Source of the DNA: Clostridia bacterium
GTDB taxonomy: Bacteria; Bacillota; Clostridia; Oscillospirales; Acutalibacteraceae
DNA: 64,000 nt
NCBI GenBank assembly: GCA_017560255.1
Contig: JAFYOI010000008.1
Location: forward strand, 143,294-207,293
Direction of reading: 5' to 3'
Numbering within the stretch: position 1 is the stretch's first letter; each line of letters starts with the position of its first letter. The notes beneath the pieces are model-generated. The model was not told the DNA's origin, made no database searches, and saw only the letters and a program-made list of their open reading frames with translations. Made by a program: the position numbers and the translations under genes. Shown in pieces: positions 1 to 8,836 of this stretch.

Positions 1-918
1 CTTGCTGATTCACTCAAGAGCCGTTACACAGTTTATAGCACTGAACTTGTAAATATCAACGATATGAGAAGTGAAAAACTCAAACTCAAGTTTACAAAGA
101 TGCAGGGTTGCGGTAACGACTACATTTACTTTGATTGTTTTGATCAGAGAATAGATAATCCCGAGGGCTTGAGCCTCAGACTTTCCGACAGACATTACGG
201 AATCGGCGCGGACGGCGTTGTGCTTATCCGTCGCAGTGACGTTGCTGATGCGAAGATGAGAATATTCAATCTTGACGGAAGCGAGGGCAAGATGTGCGGT
301 AATGCAATCCGTTGTATTGGTAAGTATCTCTACGATAACGGCATCGTTAACAAGACGGAGATGACAATTGAAACTCTCAGCGGTATCAAGACTTTGAAAC
401 TCAACAGAAACAACGGCAAGGTTGTAAGCGTTTGTGTTGATATGGGCAAGGCTGAACTTGCACCGTCACTCATTCCCGTTAAGTTGAGCGGCAAGAGCAT
501 TGTAAACGAGCCTGTAACAGTTGGCGGTAAGGATTACAACATTACTTGTGTATCAATGGGCAATCCGCACTGTGTTGTGTTCTGCGACAAGATTGAAGAC
601 CTTGATGTTGAAACAATCGGTCAGCAGTTTGAAAACGACGAATTATTCCCCGAGAGAGTAAATACAGAGTTTGTAAAAGTTCTCAACAAGAAGACGATTA
701 AAATGCGCGTCTGGGAAAGAGGCAATGGTGAAACTTGGGCTTGCGGCACGGGTGCTTGTGCGGCGGCGGTTGCGGCTGTTGAAAACGGATACTGCAACAA
801 GAACGAGGACATCACCGTAAAACTCCGTGGTGGCGACCTTGTAATCAGATACACTGACGAGGCTGTTTATATGACGGGTAATGCTCAGACGCTCTTTGAG
901 GGTGAAATTCTTATTTAA
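1..918 (+). CDS. dapF: Diaminopimelate epimerase (5' end uncertain)
   Basis: Interconverts LL- and meso-diaminopimelate for lysine and peptidoglycan synthesis in the cytoplasm. Counting from the ATG at 64 the protein has 284 residues. It shows the N-terminal FTKMQGCGNDYIYFD block and both catalytic cysteines, Cys78 in GKMCGNAIRC and Cys227 in WACGTGAC, so it should be active. The usual DapF start lies just before KFTKMQG. The reading frame stays open upstream of ATG 64 to the window edge, adding LADSLKSRYTVYSTELVNIN, and no good ribosome binding site precedes ATG 64. The protein may therefore start outside the window or carry an N-terminal extension. It is followed 21 bases later by fhs in an apparent operon. 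Confidence 0.93.
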   Translation, partial: LADSLKSRYTVYSTELVNINDMRSEKLKLKFTKMQGCGNDYIYFDCFDQRIDNPEGLSLRLSDRHYGIGADGVVLIRRSDVADAKMRIFNLDGSEGKMCGNAIRCIGKYLYDNGIVNKTEMTIETLSGIKTLKLNRNNGKVVSVCVDMGKAELAPSLIPVKLSGKSIVNEPVTVGGKDYNITCVSMGNPHCVVFCDKIEDLDVETIGQQFENDELFPERVNTEFVKVLNKKTIKMRVWERGNGETWACGTGACAAAVAAVENGYCNKNEDITVKLRGGDLVIRYTDEAVYMTGNAQTLFEGEILI

Positions 919-939
919 GGTTTAGGGAGGATTGTTAAT

Positions 940-2607
940 ATGCTTACTGATATTGAAATTGCGCAGAGCGCGAAACTTAGAAAAATCAGTGAAATAGCAA
1001 AGGAAATCGGTGTTGAGGAGAGCGAGTATGAGCCGTACGGTCACTACAAGGCAAAACTCAACGAGAGCCTTTTCAAAAGAGTAAAGGATAACAAGAATGG
1101 CAAACTCATCCTTGTTACCGCAATCAACCCCACCCCCGCGGGCGAGGGCAAGACAACAACAACCGTCGGGCTCGGTCAGGCGTTTGCAAAAATCAATAAA
1201 AACGCAATTATTGCTTTGCGTGAACCGTCCCTTGGCCCCGTATTCGGCGTAAAGGGCGGCGCGGCAGGCGGCGGATATTCTCAGGTGCTTCCTATGGAGG
1301 ATATAAACCTTCATTTCACAGGCGATATGCACGCCATCACTGCGGCAAACAATCTTCTTTGCGCTATGATTGATAACCATATCCAGCAGGGTAACTCCCT
1401 TGGCATCGACGAGCGCAGAATTGTGTTCAAGAGATGTATGGATATGAACGACCGCGCACTCAGAAATATCGTTGTCGGACTTGGCGGCAAGGCTAACGGC
1501 TTTGTTCGTGAGGACGGATTTATGATTACCGTTGCAAGTGAAGTTATGGCAATACTCTGTCTTTCCAGGGATTTTGACGATTTAAAAGAAAGACTTGCAA
1601 ATATTCTTGTTGCTTACACAATCAGCGGTGAACCCGTAAGAGCAAAAGATGTTGGCGCTCACGGTGCTATGGCAGTGCTTCTCAAGGATGCAATCAATCC
1701 TAATTTGGTTCAGACTTTGGAGGGTACACCCGTTCTTATGCACGGCGGTCCGTTTGCCAATATCGCTCACGGCTGTAACTCCGTACGCGCAACAAAACTT
1801 GCGCTTAAACTTGCTGATTACTGCATTACTGAGGCTGGTTTCGGTGCAGACCTCGGCGCAGAAAAATTCCTTGACATCAAGTGCCGTCTGGCAGAACTCA
1901 ATCCCTCTGCAGTTGTTCTTGTAGCAACTGTAAGAGCGCTTAAATATAACGGTGGTGCTGATAAGAAGTCACTTTCCGAAGAGAATCTTGCGGCTCTTGA
2001 AAAGGGTATCGTAAACCTCGGCGCACATATTGATAATATTCACAAGTTCGGTTTGCCCGTTGTTGTGGCAATCAACCGTTTCGGTACTGATAGTGAAGCG
2101 GAACTCAACTTCATCAGTGATTACTGTAAAGCAAGAAACGCTGATTTTGCATTGTCCGACGTGTTTGCAAACGGCGGCGACGGTGGTATTGAACTTGCAA
2201 AGGCAGTTGTTGCCGCTTGTGAAAAGCCGTCCGACTTTGCTCCGATTTATCCGATTGATGCAACAATCAAGGAGAAAATCAACGCTGTTGCAACAAAGAT
2301 TTACGGTGCACGTGGCGTTATCTACACTGCAAATGCTGAGAAGAATATTGCCGAGGCAGAGAAACTCGGTGGCGGCAATATGCCCATCTGCGTTGCAAAG
2401 ACACAGTATTCAATGTCTGACAATCCCGCACTTCTCGGCAGACCGAGCGATTTTGACGTAACTGTAAGGGAAGTTAAACTTTCCGCGGGTGCAGGATTTG
2501 TCGTTGTTCTGACGGGCGATATTATGACAATGCCCGGGCTTCCGAAAGTTCCTGCGGCTGAAAAGATTGATATGGATTCTGACGGAAATATCACAGGTTT
2601 GTTCTAA
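940..2607 (+). CDS. fhs: Formate--tetrahydrofolate ligase
   Basis: ATP-dependent formation of 10-formyl-tetrahydrofolate from formate and THF, supplying one-carbon units for purines or for the methyl branch of acetogenic-type metabolism. At 555 residues it has the usual family length. The nucleotide-binding loop [16 protein letters not shown] lies at residues 65-80, followed by [20 protein letters not shown], a family signature. ATG 940 has AGGGAGG about 9 bases upstream. It sits between dapF and the tsaE-tsaB-rpiB genes, with short gaps that suggest cotranscription. Confidence 0.97.
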   Translation: MLTDIEIAQSAKLRKISEIAKEIGVEESEYEPYGHYKAKLNESLFKRVKDNKNGKLILVTAINPTPAGEGKTTTTVGLGQAFAKINKNAIIALREPSLGPVFGVKGGAAGGGYSQVLPMEDINLHFTGDMHAITAANNLLCAMIDNHIQQGNSLGIDERRIVFKRCMDMNDRALRNIVVGLGGKANGFVREDGFMITVASEVMAILCLSRDFDDLKERLANILVAYTISGEPVRAKDVGAHGAMAVLLKDAINPNLVQTLEGTPVLMHGGPFANIAHGCNSVRATKLALKLADYCITEAGFGADLGAEKFLDIKCRLAELNPSAVVLVATVRALKYNGGADKKSLSEENLAALEKGIVNLGAHIDNIHKFGLPVVVAINRFGTDSEAELNFISDYCKARNADFALSDVFANGGDGGIELAKAVVAACEKPSDFAPIYPIDATIKEKINAVATKIYGARGVIYTANAEKNIAEAEKLGGGNMPICVAKTQYSMSDNPALLGRPSDFDVTVREVKLSAGAGFVVVLTGDIMTMPGLPKVPAAEKIDMDSDGNITGLF

Positions 2608-2630
2608 AAATATATTTATCGGGAGTGCTT

Positions 2631-3065
2631 ATGGAATTCGGGCGTTTTAAAACTGAAAATGAAAGCCAGACCGTAGCCTTGGCGCAGAAATTTGCCGAAG
2701 GGTTGACGGGTGGAGAAGTTGTCGCCTTTTTCGGCACTCTCGGAATGGGAAAAACCGCATTCGTAAGGGGAATGGCAAAAGGACTTGGAATTGATGAGAG
2801 TGTTTCAAGTCCGACTTATGCCCTTGTTCATGAGTATGAGGGCAGGATAAATCTCTACCACTTTGATATGTACCGTGTTGACGGCTGGGACGACCTTTAT
2901 TCAACGGGATTTTTTGAATATCTTGAAATGGGCGGTGTCGTTGCGGTTGAGTGGAGTGAGAATATCGAAAACGCGTTGCCCGACGATACGATTTTTGTTA
3001 CGATAAGCGTGGGCGAAAATGAGAATGAGCGCATTATTGAGATTGAACGGGGGAGAGGACAATGA
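2631..3065 (+). CDS. tsaE: tRNA threonylcarbamoyladenosine biosynthesis ATPase TsaE
   Basis: ATPase that works with TsaB and TsaD to make the t6A37 modification of ANN-decoding tRNAs. The 144-residue protein has a Walker A motif GTLGMGKT at about residues 35-42 and the SPTYALVHEYEG block of the family. The chosen start is ATG 2631, placed 5 bases after GGGAG; a GTG at 2625 lies inside that ribosome binding site. The 3' end overlaps tsaB by 4 bases (ATGA), indicating translational coupling. Confidence 0.95.
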   Translation: MEFGRFKTENESQTVALAQKFAEGLTGGEVVAFFGTLGMGKTAFVRGMAKGLGIDESVSSPTYALVHEYEGRINLYHFDMYRVDGWDDLYSTGFFEYLEMGGVVAVEWSENIENALPDDTIFVTISVGENENERIIEIERGRGQ

Positions 3066-3769
3066 AAATTTTAGCAATTGAAAGTTCTGCGGGCCCTGCG
3101 TCAGTCTGTATTTTGGATGATGACAAAATTCTCTACGAATCCTACTCCAACGTAGGACTTACCCACAGCCGTACGATTATGCCGATGGTTGAGCAGGCGC
3201 TTAAAATGACCTCGCTTACCGTTTCGGATATCGATACTTTTGCCGTTGCTTGCGGCCCGGGTTCATTCACGGGCGTGAGAATCGGCGTTTCGGCGGTTAA
3301 AGGAATGGCGCTTGGCGCTGATAAGGGATGTTTTGGTGTTTCAACTCTTGAAGCGATGGCGTACAATCTTCTTAACTGCGATTGTACGGTTTGCGCCGTA
3401 ATGGATGCAAGATGTGCTCAGGTTTATTGCGGATTATTCTCCGTAAAGGATGGTATCGTATCACGCATAATGCCCGATGAGGCGGTGGCTATTGAAACTC
3501 TTAAAGAGAAAATTAAAAAAATTGACGGCAAAATTTTTCTCGTCGGTGATGGTGCGGGTGTTTGCTACGCGCAGTTTGAGGATTTACCAAACGTAACTCT
3601 TGCCGCGCCGCAGCAACGTTTCCAGAGAGCGTCCGGCGTTGCGCTTTGCGCGAAGAACGCTATTGCCAACGGTGAGAAAACAGTCGATGCCGGTGATCTT
3701 GACGTTGTATATTTAAGGTTGCCGCAGGCTGAAAGGGAATTAAAGAAGAAAAAGGAGCAGGGACAATGA
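3062..3769 (+). CDS. tsaB: tRNA threonylcarbamoyladenosine biosynthesis protein TsaB
   Basis: Inactive-ASKHA-fold partner that stabilises TsaD in the t6A complex. The 235 residues begin MKILAIESS and contain CGPGSFTGVRIG near residue 64, both typical of TsaB. The family's TsaD metal-binding histidines are absent, as expected. It overlaps tsaE upstream and rpiB downstream by ATGA junctions, so the three are translated as a coupled unit. No tsaD is seen in this window. Confidence 0.95.
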   Translation: MKILAIESSAGPASVCILDDDKILYESYSNVGLTHSRTIMPMVEQALKMTSLTVSDIDTFAVACGPGSFTGVRIGVSAVKGMALGADKGCFGVSTLEAMAYNLLNCDCTVCAVMDARCAQVYCGLFSVKDGIVSRIMPDEAVAIETLKEKIKKIDGKIFLVGDGAGVCYAQFEDLPNVTLAAPQQRFQRASGVALCAKNAIANGEKTVDAGDLDVVYLRLPQAERELKKKKEQGQ

Positions 3770-4218
3770 TTATCGCAATCGGTAGTGACCACGGCGGTTT
3801 TGAACTTAAAGAAAAACTTGTAAAATATCTTGAAGACAACGGTCATCAGTGTGTAAACGTCGGTTGTCATACAAGCGACAGCGTGAACTATGCCCCGATT
3901 GCTGAAAAAGTTTCACGAAAAGTAGTTTCGGGTGAGTGTGAAACGGGCATACTTGTCTGCGGTACGGGCATCGGAATGTCCCTTGCGGCAAATAAGATTA
4001 AAGGAATCCGTGCTGCTTGTTGTTCGGACTATTTTTCTGCGAAATATACAAGACTTCACAACGATGCAAACGTGCTTTGTATGGGCGCAAGAGTTGTTGG
4101 TTACGGTCTTGCTTGTGAACTTTGTGATGTTTTCCTTGCAACCGAATTTGAGGGCGGCAGACATCAGTCCCGAATTGATGAAATTGCCCGTCTTGAAAAC
4201 GGAGAAACCTTGCTTTAA
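3766..4218 (+). CDS. rpiB: Ribose-5-phosphate isomerase B
   Basis: Interconverts ribulose 5-phosphate and ribose 5-phosphate in the pentose phosphate pathway. The 150-residue protein starts MIIAIGSDHGGFELK and has the catalytic Cys65 in GILVCGTGIGMSLAANK, standard for the RpiB/LacAB family. Length fits RpiB rather than LacA or LacB, and the context is housekeeping rather than lactose or galactose use. It is the last gene of the dapF operon and is followed by a clear hairpin terminator. Confidence 0.95.
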   Translation: MIIAIGSDHGGFELKEKLVKYLEDNGHQCVNVGCHTSDSVNYAPIAEKVSRKVVSGECETGILVCGTGIGMSLAANKIKGIRAACCSDYFSAKYTRLHNDANVLCMGARVVGYGLACELCDVFLATEFEGGRHQSRIDEIARLENGETLL

Positions 4219-4238
4219 TTTGTTTATGTAAATATTTG

Positions 4239-4266
4239 AGCGGTTGAATTTTCAGCCGCTTTTTTG
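4239..4266 (+). terminator. Rho-independent terminator after rpiB
   Basis: A 9-bp stem, AGCGGTTGA paired with TCAGCCGCT (one G-U), with a 4-base loop, is followed directly by a T run. It ends the dapF-fhs-tsaE-tsaB-rpiB operon. Confidence 0.85.
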
Positions 4267-4286
4267 TTGCTTTTTTGCGAAAATGC

Positions 4287-4314
4287 TTGAATTATTCACT
4301 ATATGTGGTATAAT
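4287..4314 (+). promoter_or_regulatory. Sigma-A promoter of the purine permease
   Basis: TTGAAT, a 16-base spacer and TATAAT, with TGG just before the -10 (extended -10). It lies 33 bases upstream of the permease ATG at 4347. The leader is too short for a purine riboswitch. Confidence 0.75.
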
Positions 4315-4346
4315 GTAGTCAAATCTAATCAAAGGAGAGATTTAGT

Positions 4347-5747
4347 ATGGACAAGTTCTTCAAGATTTCTGAACGTGGTTCTAACGTCAGAACCGAAGTC
4401 ATCGCGGGCATTACCACTTTCTTTGCGATGGCGTACATTATCGTCGTAAACCCGAATCAGATTACTGGCTTTATGTTCGATGTTCCCGGTATGGGTCAAA
4501 TCTGGAATGCAGTTTATATTGCTTCCATCATCGCCGCAGTAATCGGTACGCTGCTCTATGCGCTCTACGCAAAACTTCCGTTTGCGCAAGCGTGTGGAAT
4601 GGGTCTTAACTCATTCTTCTTTACGTCCTTCGTTTTGCCGCAGGTAATAAACGGTGGCGACGTAATCAAGGGCTATCAGGCAGGATTGGTTATCATCCTC
4701 ATTTCCGGTGTCATTTTCCTTATTCTTTCTGTTACAGGACTTCGCAGTTACATTGCAAAGGCTATGCCGGATTGTATCAAAAAGGCAATCCCCGCAGGTA
4801 TCGGTCTTTTCATTGCGTTCATCGGTTTCCAGAATGTTGGCATTATTCAGGATAACCAGTACACTTTGGTTCAGTTCGTTAAGATTAACGGTGCTGATTG
4901 GGCATCAATCGCTCCCGCAATCATCGCGCTTCTCGGCTTTATCATTATCGCAATCCTTTCAAAACTCAACGTTAAGGGTTCCGTTTTGATTGGTATTTTG
5001 GCAACAACCGTTATCTACTATCTCTCTATCTGGCAGTTGCCGAGTTTTGATATGCAGTCCTTTGCAACTCCGTTCAAGGATTTTGCAGAAATCGGTATTA
5101 CAGGCGTATTCCAGGCTGAGTCTTGGAAAAACGCATTCTCGGGTGAGATGCTCGGCGGTATCTTCTCCGTTATTATGCTTATCATCACATTCTGCCTTGT
5201 TGATATGTTTGACACAATCGGTACAGTTTACGGCACAGCGGCTGAGGCCGATATGCTCGACGAAAACGGCGACCCGATTGACGTAAACAAGGCTATGACT
5301 TGCGACTCAATCGCAACTGTTGCAGGTTCTATTTGCGGTACTTCAACCGTTACAACTTTCGTTGAGTCTGCATCCGGTGTTGCAGCAGGCGGTAAAACAG
5401 GTCTTGCAAGTTTGGTAACATCCTTGTGCTTTATCGTTTGCCTCTTCCTCTCTCCGCTTGCAAGTATCATCCCGTCAGCGGCTACCGCTCCGGCATTGAT
5501 TTTTGTTGGCGTATTGATGCTCAAGAACTTCGCAAGCGTAGATATGAAGGATATGAGGAACGCTGTTCCTGCATTCCTTACCCTCATTATGATGCCGCTT
5601 ACATACTCAATCGCAAACGGTATCGGTATCGGTGCAATCGCATACGTTCTCATCAGTATCTTCACAGGTAAGTTCACAAAGAAGGATATCGCTGTTACAA
5701 TTATTGCATTGTTGTTCGTTGGTAAGTTCGTATTTGGTACAATGTAA
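4347..5747 (+). CDS. NCS2/AzgA-type purine (guanine/hypoxanthine or adenine) permease
   Basis: Integral membrane proton symporter for nucleobases. The 466 residues have about 12-14 hydrophobic segments. Family motifs visible are the N-terminal RTEVIAGITTFFAMAYIIVVNP, the substrate-site block QACGMGLNSFF, and DMFDTIGTVYGTAAEADMLD in the second half. It resembles the PbuG/PbuO/AzgA group rather than uracil or xanthine permeases. ATG 4347 follows AAAGGAGAG. It is monocistronic between its own promoter and terminator. An adenine deaminase gene near 22-23.6 kb could act on imported adenine; this link is inference. Confidence 0.92.
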   Translation: MDKFFKISERGSNVRTEVIAGITTFFAMAYIIVVNPNQITGFMFDVPGMGQIWNAVYIASIIAAVIGTLLYALYAKLPFAQACGMGLNSFFFTSFVLPQVINGGDVIKGYQAGLVIILISGVIFLILSVTGLRSYIAKAMPDCIKKAIPAGIGLFIAFIGFQNVGIIQDNQYTLVQFVKINGADWASIAPAIIALLGFIIIAILSKLNVKGSVLIGILATTVIYYLSIWQLPSFDMQSFATPFKDFAEIGITGVFQAESWKNAFSGEMLGGIFSVIMLIITFCLVDMFDTIGTVYGTAAEADMLDENGDPIDVNKAMTCDSIATVAGSICGTSTVTTFVESASGVAAGGKTGLASLVTSLCFIVCLFLSPLASIIPSAATAPALIFVGVLMLKNFASVDMKDMRNAVPAFLTLIMMPLTYSIANGIGIGAIAYVLISIFTGKFTKKDIAVTIIALLFVGKFVFGTM

Positions 5748-5776
5748 TAATTCTAAAAATGAATAAATAAATTTTT

Positions 5777-5815
5777 CACCCTTTCTTTCCACTCGGAGAG
5801 AAAGGGTGTTTTTTT
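5777..5815 (+). terminator. Rho-independent terminator after the purine permease
   Basis: CACCCTTTCT pairs perfectly with AGAAAGGGTG around a 12-base loop and is followed by seven T residues. Confidence 0.9.
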
Positions 5816-5884
5816 GAGGTAGGATAAAAAACTAAACTTAAATCTTTTTGTGGGGGAGAACTGTGTTCTCCCGTCGGAGATTGA

Positions 5885-5923
5885 AAAAACAAAACGGTTG
5901 CCCTGCTTGTTGCAGGACAACCG
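5885..5923 (-). terminator. Terminator of the SDR gene
   Basis: A 12-bp stem (5895-5906 with 5912-5923, one G-U) around a 5-base loop. On the minus strand it is followed by a T-rich tract, just downstream of the SDR stop codon. Confidence 0.8.
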
Positions 5924-5936
5924 CTTTTATTATTTT

Positions 5937-6740
5937 TTACGGTCTCTGACCAAGTCCACCCTCAAGGGTGATTGTTTCGCCCGACATAAATTTGAAGTCG
6001 GGGGATGCGAGTTGTACGCACGCTCTGCCAATTTCAAGTTCAGTATGACCGAAATGGCCCATCGGGGGCATGTGAACGTTTGCGGCAAATGCCTCCGGAT
6101 TGTATTCCTTCCACTTTTCAAGTTGTGAAGTCCATGCAAGCGGACAAACAACGTTTACGTTGATGCCGTCTTTGCCCCATTCAGTTGCAGCAACGCGTGT
6201 CAGACCGCGGATGCCCTCTTTTGCCGCCGCGTATGAGCACTGACCGAAGTTGCCGAAAAGTCCCGCACCGGAAGCAAAGTTGATGACTGAGCCCTTTGTT
6301 TCTTTAAGGTAGGGGTAGCACGCTTTCATATAGTAGAAAGCGGAGTAAAGACCGGAATACATCGCAAGGTCAAACTGCTCGGTTGTATGCTCTGCAAGCG
6401 TTACACCGGAAGCAGAAGCCTGCGCGTTATTGATAAGCACGTCAATTCGTCCGAATTCTTCAATAGTGCGGTCGATAACGTTCTTGACCGTTGCCTCATT
6501 GTCAGCGCCGGAGTTGATGTCCGCTTGAATTGCAAGCACCTTTATATTGTATAGGCGTTCAAGTTCTTCTTTTGCTTCCTCAAGTTTTTTGACGTTTCTG
6601 CCTGTCAGAACAAGGTTTGCGCCCTCTTTTGCGTAAGCGAGTGCAATACCGTAACCGATTGAACCCGCTGAGCCGTCTTTGAGCGGTTCAGCACGTCCGC
6701 CGCCCGTGATGATTACTGTTTTTTCCTTAAAAAACCCCAT
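5937..6740 (-). CDS. Short-chain dehydrogenase/reductase with an expanded cofactor loop
   Basis: NAD(P)-dependent oxidoreductase of unknown substrate. The Rossmann N-terminus reads VIITGGG, then about 12 extra residues, then GSIGYGIALAYAKEG. The classical TGxxxGIG loop is thus expanded, and the SIGYGIA part recalls FabI-type enzymes. The active site is nevertheless classical: NNAQASA, Ser in INFASGAG, and Tyr-x3-Lys in SYAAAK. ATG 6740 (267 residues) follows AGAAGG at good distance, whereas a GTG three codons upstream overlaps that site. Monocistronic. Confidence 0.88.
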   Translation of the reverse strand: MGFFKEKTVIITGGGRAEPLKDGSAGSIGYGIALAYAKEGANLVLTGRNVKKLEEAKEELERLYNIKVLAIQADINSGADNEATVKNVIDRTIEEFGRIDVLINNAQASASGVTLAEHTTEQFDLAMYSGLYSAFYYMKACYPYLKETKGSVINFASGAGLFGNFGQCSYAAAKEGIRGLTRVAATEWGKDGINVNVVCPLAWTSQLEKWKEYNPEAFAANVHMPPMGHFGHTELEIGRACVQLASPDFKFMSGETITLEGGLGQRP

Positions 6741-6836
6741 TATTGACACCTTCTTTATTTAAAATTTATCATAATGATGTTTTTATGTTATCATCATTTC
6801 TGACTTTTTTCAACTTTTTTTTCGTGTGTGTGGTTG

Positions 6837-6865
6837 TTGACACAGATACAAAAAGATAATATAAT
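6837..6865 (+). promoter_or_regulatory. Consensus sigma-A promoter of the first MATE gene
   Basis: TTGACA, 17-base spacer, TATAAT. The TTG start codon of the MATE gene lies 36 bases downstream. Confidence 0.88.
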
Positions 6866-6900
6866 CTCTTTTTGGTATTTGAATTAAAGGGGAATATAAA

Positions 6901-8250
6901 TTGAAACAAACTCAGGATTTTACTCAAGGGCGTATTTTTGCGCCGCTTGTTAAATTTGCGCTTCCCGTACTGTTGGCGCTGTTTTTGCAGACAACGTATG
7001 GTGCGGTGGATTTGCTTGTTGTTGGTTGGTTTGGCACACCCGCCGACGTATCCGCCGTATCTACGGGCAGCCAGATTATGCATACGATAACCGTTGTTAT
7101 AACGGGGCTTGCGATGGGGTTAACCGTACTTGTCGGTAGAAAGATAGGTGAGGGTGAAAAAAGGGAAGCGGGTAAGATAATCGGAAGCGGATTCTGCTTG
7201 TTTGCGGTTGTGGCGGTCGTTGTGTCCGTTGCAACAGTGTTTCTGGCATCACCGCTTTCAAACGTTATGCACGCACCCGAGCAAGCGTTTTCACAAACCG
7301 TTTCCTACGTTGTGATTTGCGGTGCGGGCACGGTTTTCATCGTTGCATACAACCTTGTCGGCAGTATTTTTCGAGGAATAGGGGATTCAAAAATGCCTCT
7401 CATCACCGTTGCGATAGCGTGCGGACTTAATATTGTCGGCGACCTTGTGCTTTGTGGCGGATTCGGACTCGGTACGGTCGGTGCGGCGATTGCAACCGTT
7501 TTCGCACAGGCGGTCAGTGTTTTTCTTTCGGTTCTGATTATAAAGAAACGAGGTCTGCCCTTTGTTTTTCGCAGAAAAGATATACGCCCTGATAGAAAAT
7601 ATATCTCTCGTATGCTCGTTCTTGGCGCACCGATTGCACTGCAGGACTTGCTTGTCAGCATCTCTTTTCTCGTAATAACGGCAATTATCAACGAGATAGG
7701 GCTTATTGAATCGGCAGGACTTGGCGTTGCACAGAAAATGTGCGGTTTCCTTATGCTTGTTTCATCATCATATATGCAATCAATGTCGGCGTTTGTTGCT
7801 CAGAATATTGGCGCGCAAAAACCCGAGCGTGCACGGAAAGCACTGCTGTGCGGTATAGTTTCTTCACTTGTCGTTGGTGTTGTCATCTGGTATTGTACGT
7901 TCTTTCACGGTGAAATTCTGGCGGGTATTTTCTCAAAGGATGCACCCGTTATCTCAGCAGCGGCAGACTATATGAAGGCGTATGCAATTGACTGTTTGTT
8001 CACGTCCTTCCTTTTCTGTTTTATCGGTTACTTCAACGGTTGCGGCAATACCGTTTTTGTAATGATTCAGGGCCTTATCGGTGCATTCGGAGTGCGTGTG
8101 CCGATTTCGTGGATTGTCAGTAAATACACCACGCGATTGTTCCATATCGGACTTGCAACTCCCGCCTCAACGGTTATACAGATTATTCTTTGCGGAATTT
8201 TCCTCACCATTACTGTAAAAAAATACAAGAGAAGTAAAACTCAAATATAA
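6901..8250 (+). CDS. MATE family multidrug/metabolite exporter
   Basis: Polytopic membrane antiporter of the MatE family, 449 residues with two six-helix halves and about 12 hydrophobic segments. The N-terminus has FALPVLLALFLQTTYGAVDLLVVG, the usual first-helix signature, and the second half repeats it as LGAPIALQDLLVSISFLV. The start is a TTG after AAAGGGGAA, with no nearer ATG. Gene has its own promoter and a very strong terminator, so it is monocistronic. Substrate cannot be read from the sequence. Confidence 0.92.
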   Translation: MKQTQDFTQGRIFAPLVKFALPVLLALFLQTTYGAVDLLVVGWFGTPADVSAVSTGSQIMHTITVVITGLAMGLTVLVGRKIGEGEKREAGKIIGSGFCLFAVVAVVVSVATVFLASPLSNVMHAPEQAFSQTVSYVVICGAGTVFIVAYNLVGSIFRGIGDSKMPLITVAIACGLNIVGDLVLCGGFGLGTVGAAIATVFAQAVSVFLSVLIIKKRGLPFVFRRKDIRPDRKYISRMLVLGAPIALQDLLVSISFLVITAIINEIGLIESAGLGVAQKMCGFLMLVSSSYMQSMSAFVAQNIGAQKPERARKALLCGIVSSLVVGVVIWYCTFFHGEILAGIFSKDAPVISAAADYMKAYAIDCLFTSFLFCFIGYFNGCGNTVFVMIQGLIGAFGVRVPISWIVSKYTTRLFHIGLATPASTVIQIILCGIFLTITVKKYKRSKTQI

Positions 8251-8251
8251 A

Positions 8252-8291
8252 AGAACGGCTTGATGTGGGGAACATCAAGCCGTTCTTTTTT
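8252..8291 (+). terminator. Strong terminator after the first MATE gene
   Basis: A perfect 15-bp stem (8252-8266 with 8272-8286) around GGGGA, followed by six T residues. Confidence 0.93.
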
Positions 8292-8307
8292 GGGGACGAT
8301 TATGAAT

Positions 8308-8454
8308 TTATGCGTTATAGTTAAAAATATAGACTTCCTTTATGAATTTTCCCGTGGCTGTAGTAACTGTGAAAGTGATTTTGCCGTTTGTTTCTTCACT
8401 TTCTACGGACTTAATTACTGCGTTTTCCTGATTTGCTATTACTATTGAATTCAT
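8308..8454 (-). pseudogene. Possible small ORF or coding remnant (48 aa)
   Basis: Reading the minus strand from ATG 8454 gives 48 residues beginning MNSIVIANQENAVIK and ending EVYIFNYNA. The composition, with alternating polar and beta-branched residues (KITFTVTTATGKF), looks like a fragment of a beta-rich protein rather than random sequence. The same frame stays open about 16 codons upstream of this ATG before a TAG. No ribosome binding site fits the ATG. It may be the tail of a decayed gene. No family was recognised. Confidence 0.25.
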
Positions 8455-8599
8455 AGCGTTTTCGGCAAATGTTGTCAGACACTCCCTAACCTCATTGCTT
8501 ATTATGGCCCCATCCTATCACAACGAAAAATATGAAGTCAATAAATGTAACAAGACTGTAACCAAGGTTACAAAGTTGTAACTTCTTATTCTTTTTAAG

Positions 8600-8744
8600 A
8601 AAATAAATATCCTCCCCATAAAACGGGGGCTATTTCATTTTCGGGCATAGCCCTTGTCGTTTAAGACGAATCTTTCTGCCCTTTCTTTTCGCCCACACAA
8701 GAAAGGGCATGCCTGTCGCGGCATGAGCGACACACAAAAGCATC
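8600..8744. repeat. Palindrome-rich intergenic stretch
   Basis: No gene is visible here. The stretch holds nested inverted repeats: CCCC/GGGG around ATAAAAC near 8615, GCCCTTTCTT with AAGAAAGGGC around 8680-8710, and ATGCC with GGCAT just after. They follow one another like modules of a dispersed palindromic repeat and lead directly into the 51-base repeat at 8745. Confidence 0.4.
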
Positions 8745-8795
8745 GGTTAACCTCTTTTGAACCACGCGACTATCGCGTGGTTTTTGTTATACAAA
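8745..8795 (+). repeat. 51-base dispersed repeat, copy 1
   Basis: Runs from GGTTAACC to GTTATACAAA and contains the hairpin ACCACGCGA-CTA-TCGCGTGGT. It matches 46 of 51 positions of a copy in opposite orientation at 63348-63398, the tract TTTTG aside mostly in the hairpin and its right flank. Both copies are intergenic, next to gene terminators. Confidence 0.7.
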
Positions 8796-8830
8796 GAAAC
8801 GGCTTGACGAATATCGCCAAGCCGTTTCTT
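8794..8830 (-). terminator. Hairpin after the TraB-like lipoprotein gene
   Basis: A 13-bp perfect stem (8794-8806 with 8818-8830) sits 6 bases beyond the stop codon. The minus-strand tail is only moderately T-rich, and the adjoining hairpin of the 51-base repeat may help termination. Confidence 0.65.
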
Positions 8831-8836
8831 CAGATA

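Noticed and set aside
4219..4346. Purine riboswitch before the NCS2 permease
   Set aside because: Only about 27 transcribed bases precede the ATG, too short for the aptamer.
5850..6128. 92-codon plus-strand frame opposite the SDR gene
   Set aside because: It spans the SDR terminator and the antisense of its C-terminus, with no known motif.
8260..8448. 62-codon plus-strand frame after the MATE gene
   Set aside because: It starts inside the terminator hairpin and has no ribosome binding site. The minus-strand frame there looks more protein-like.
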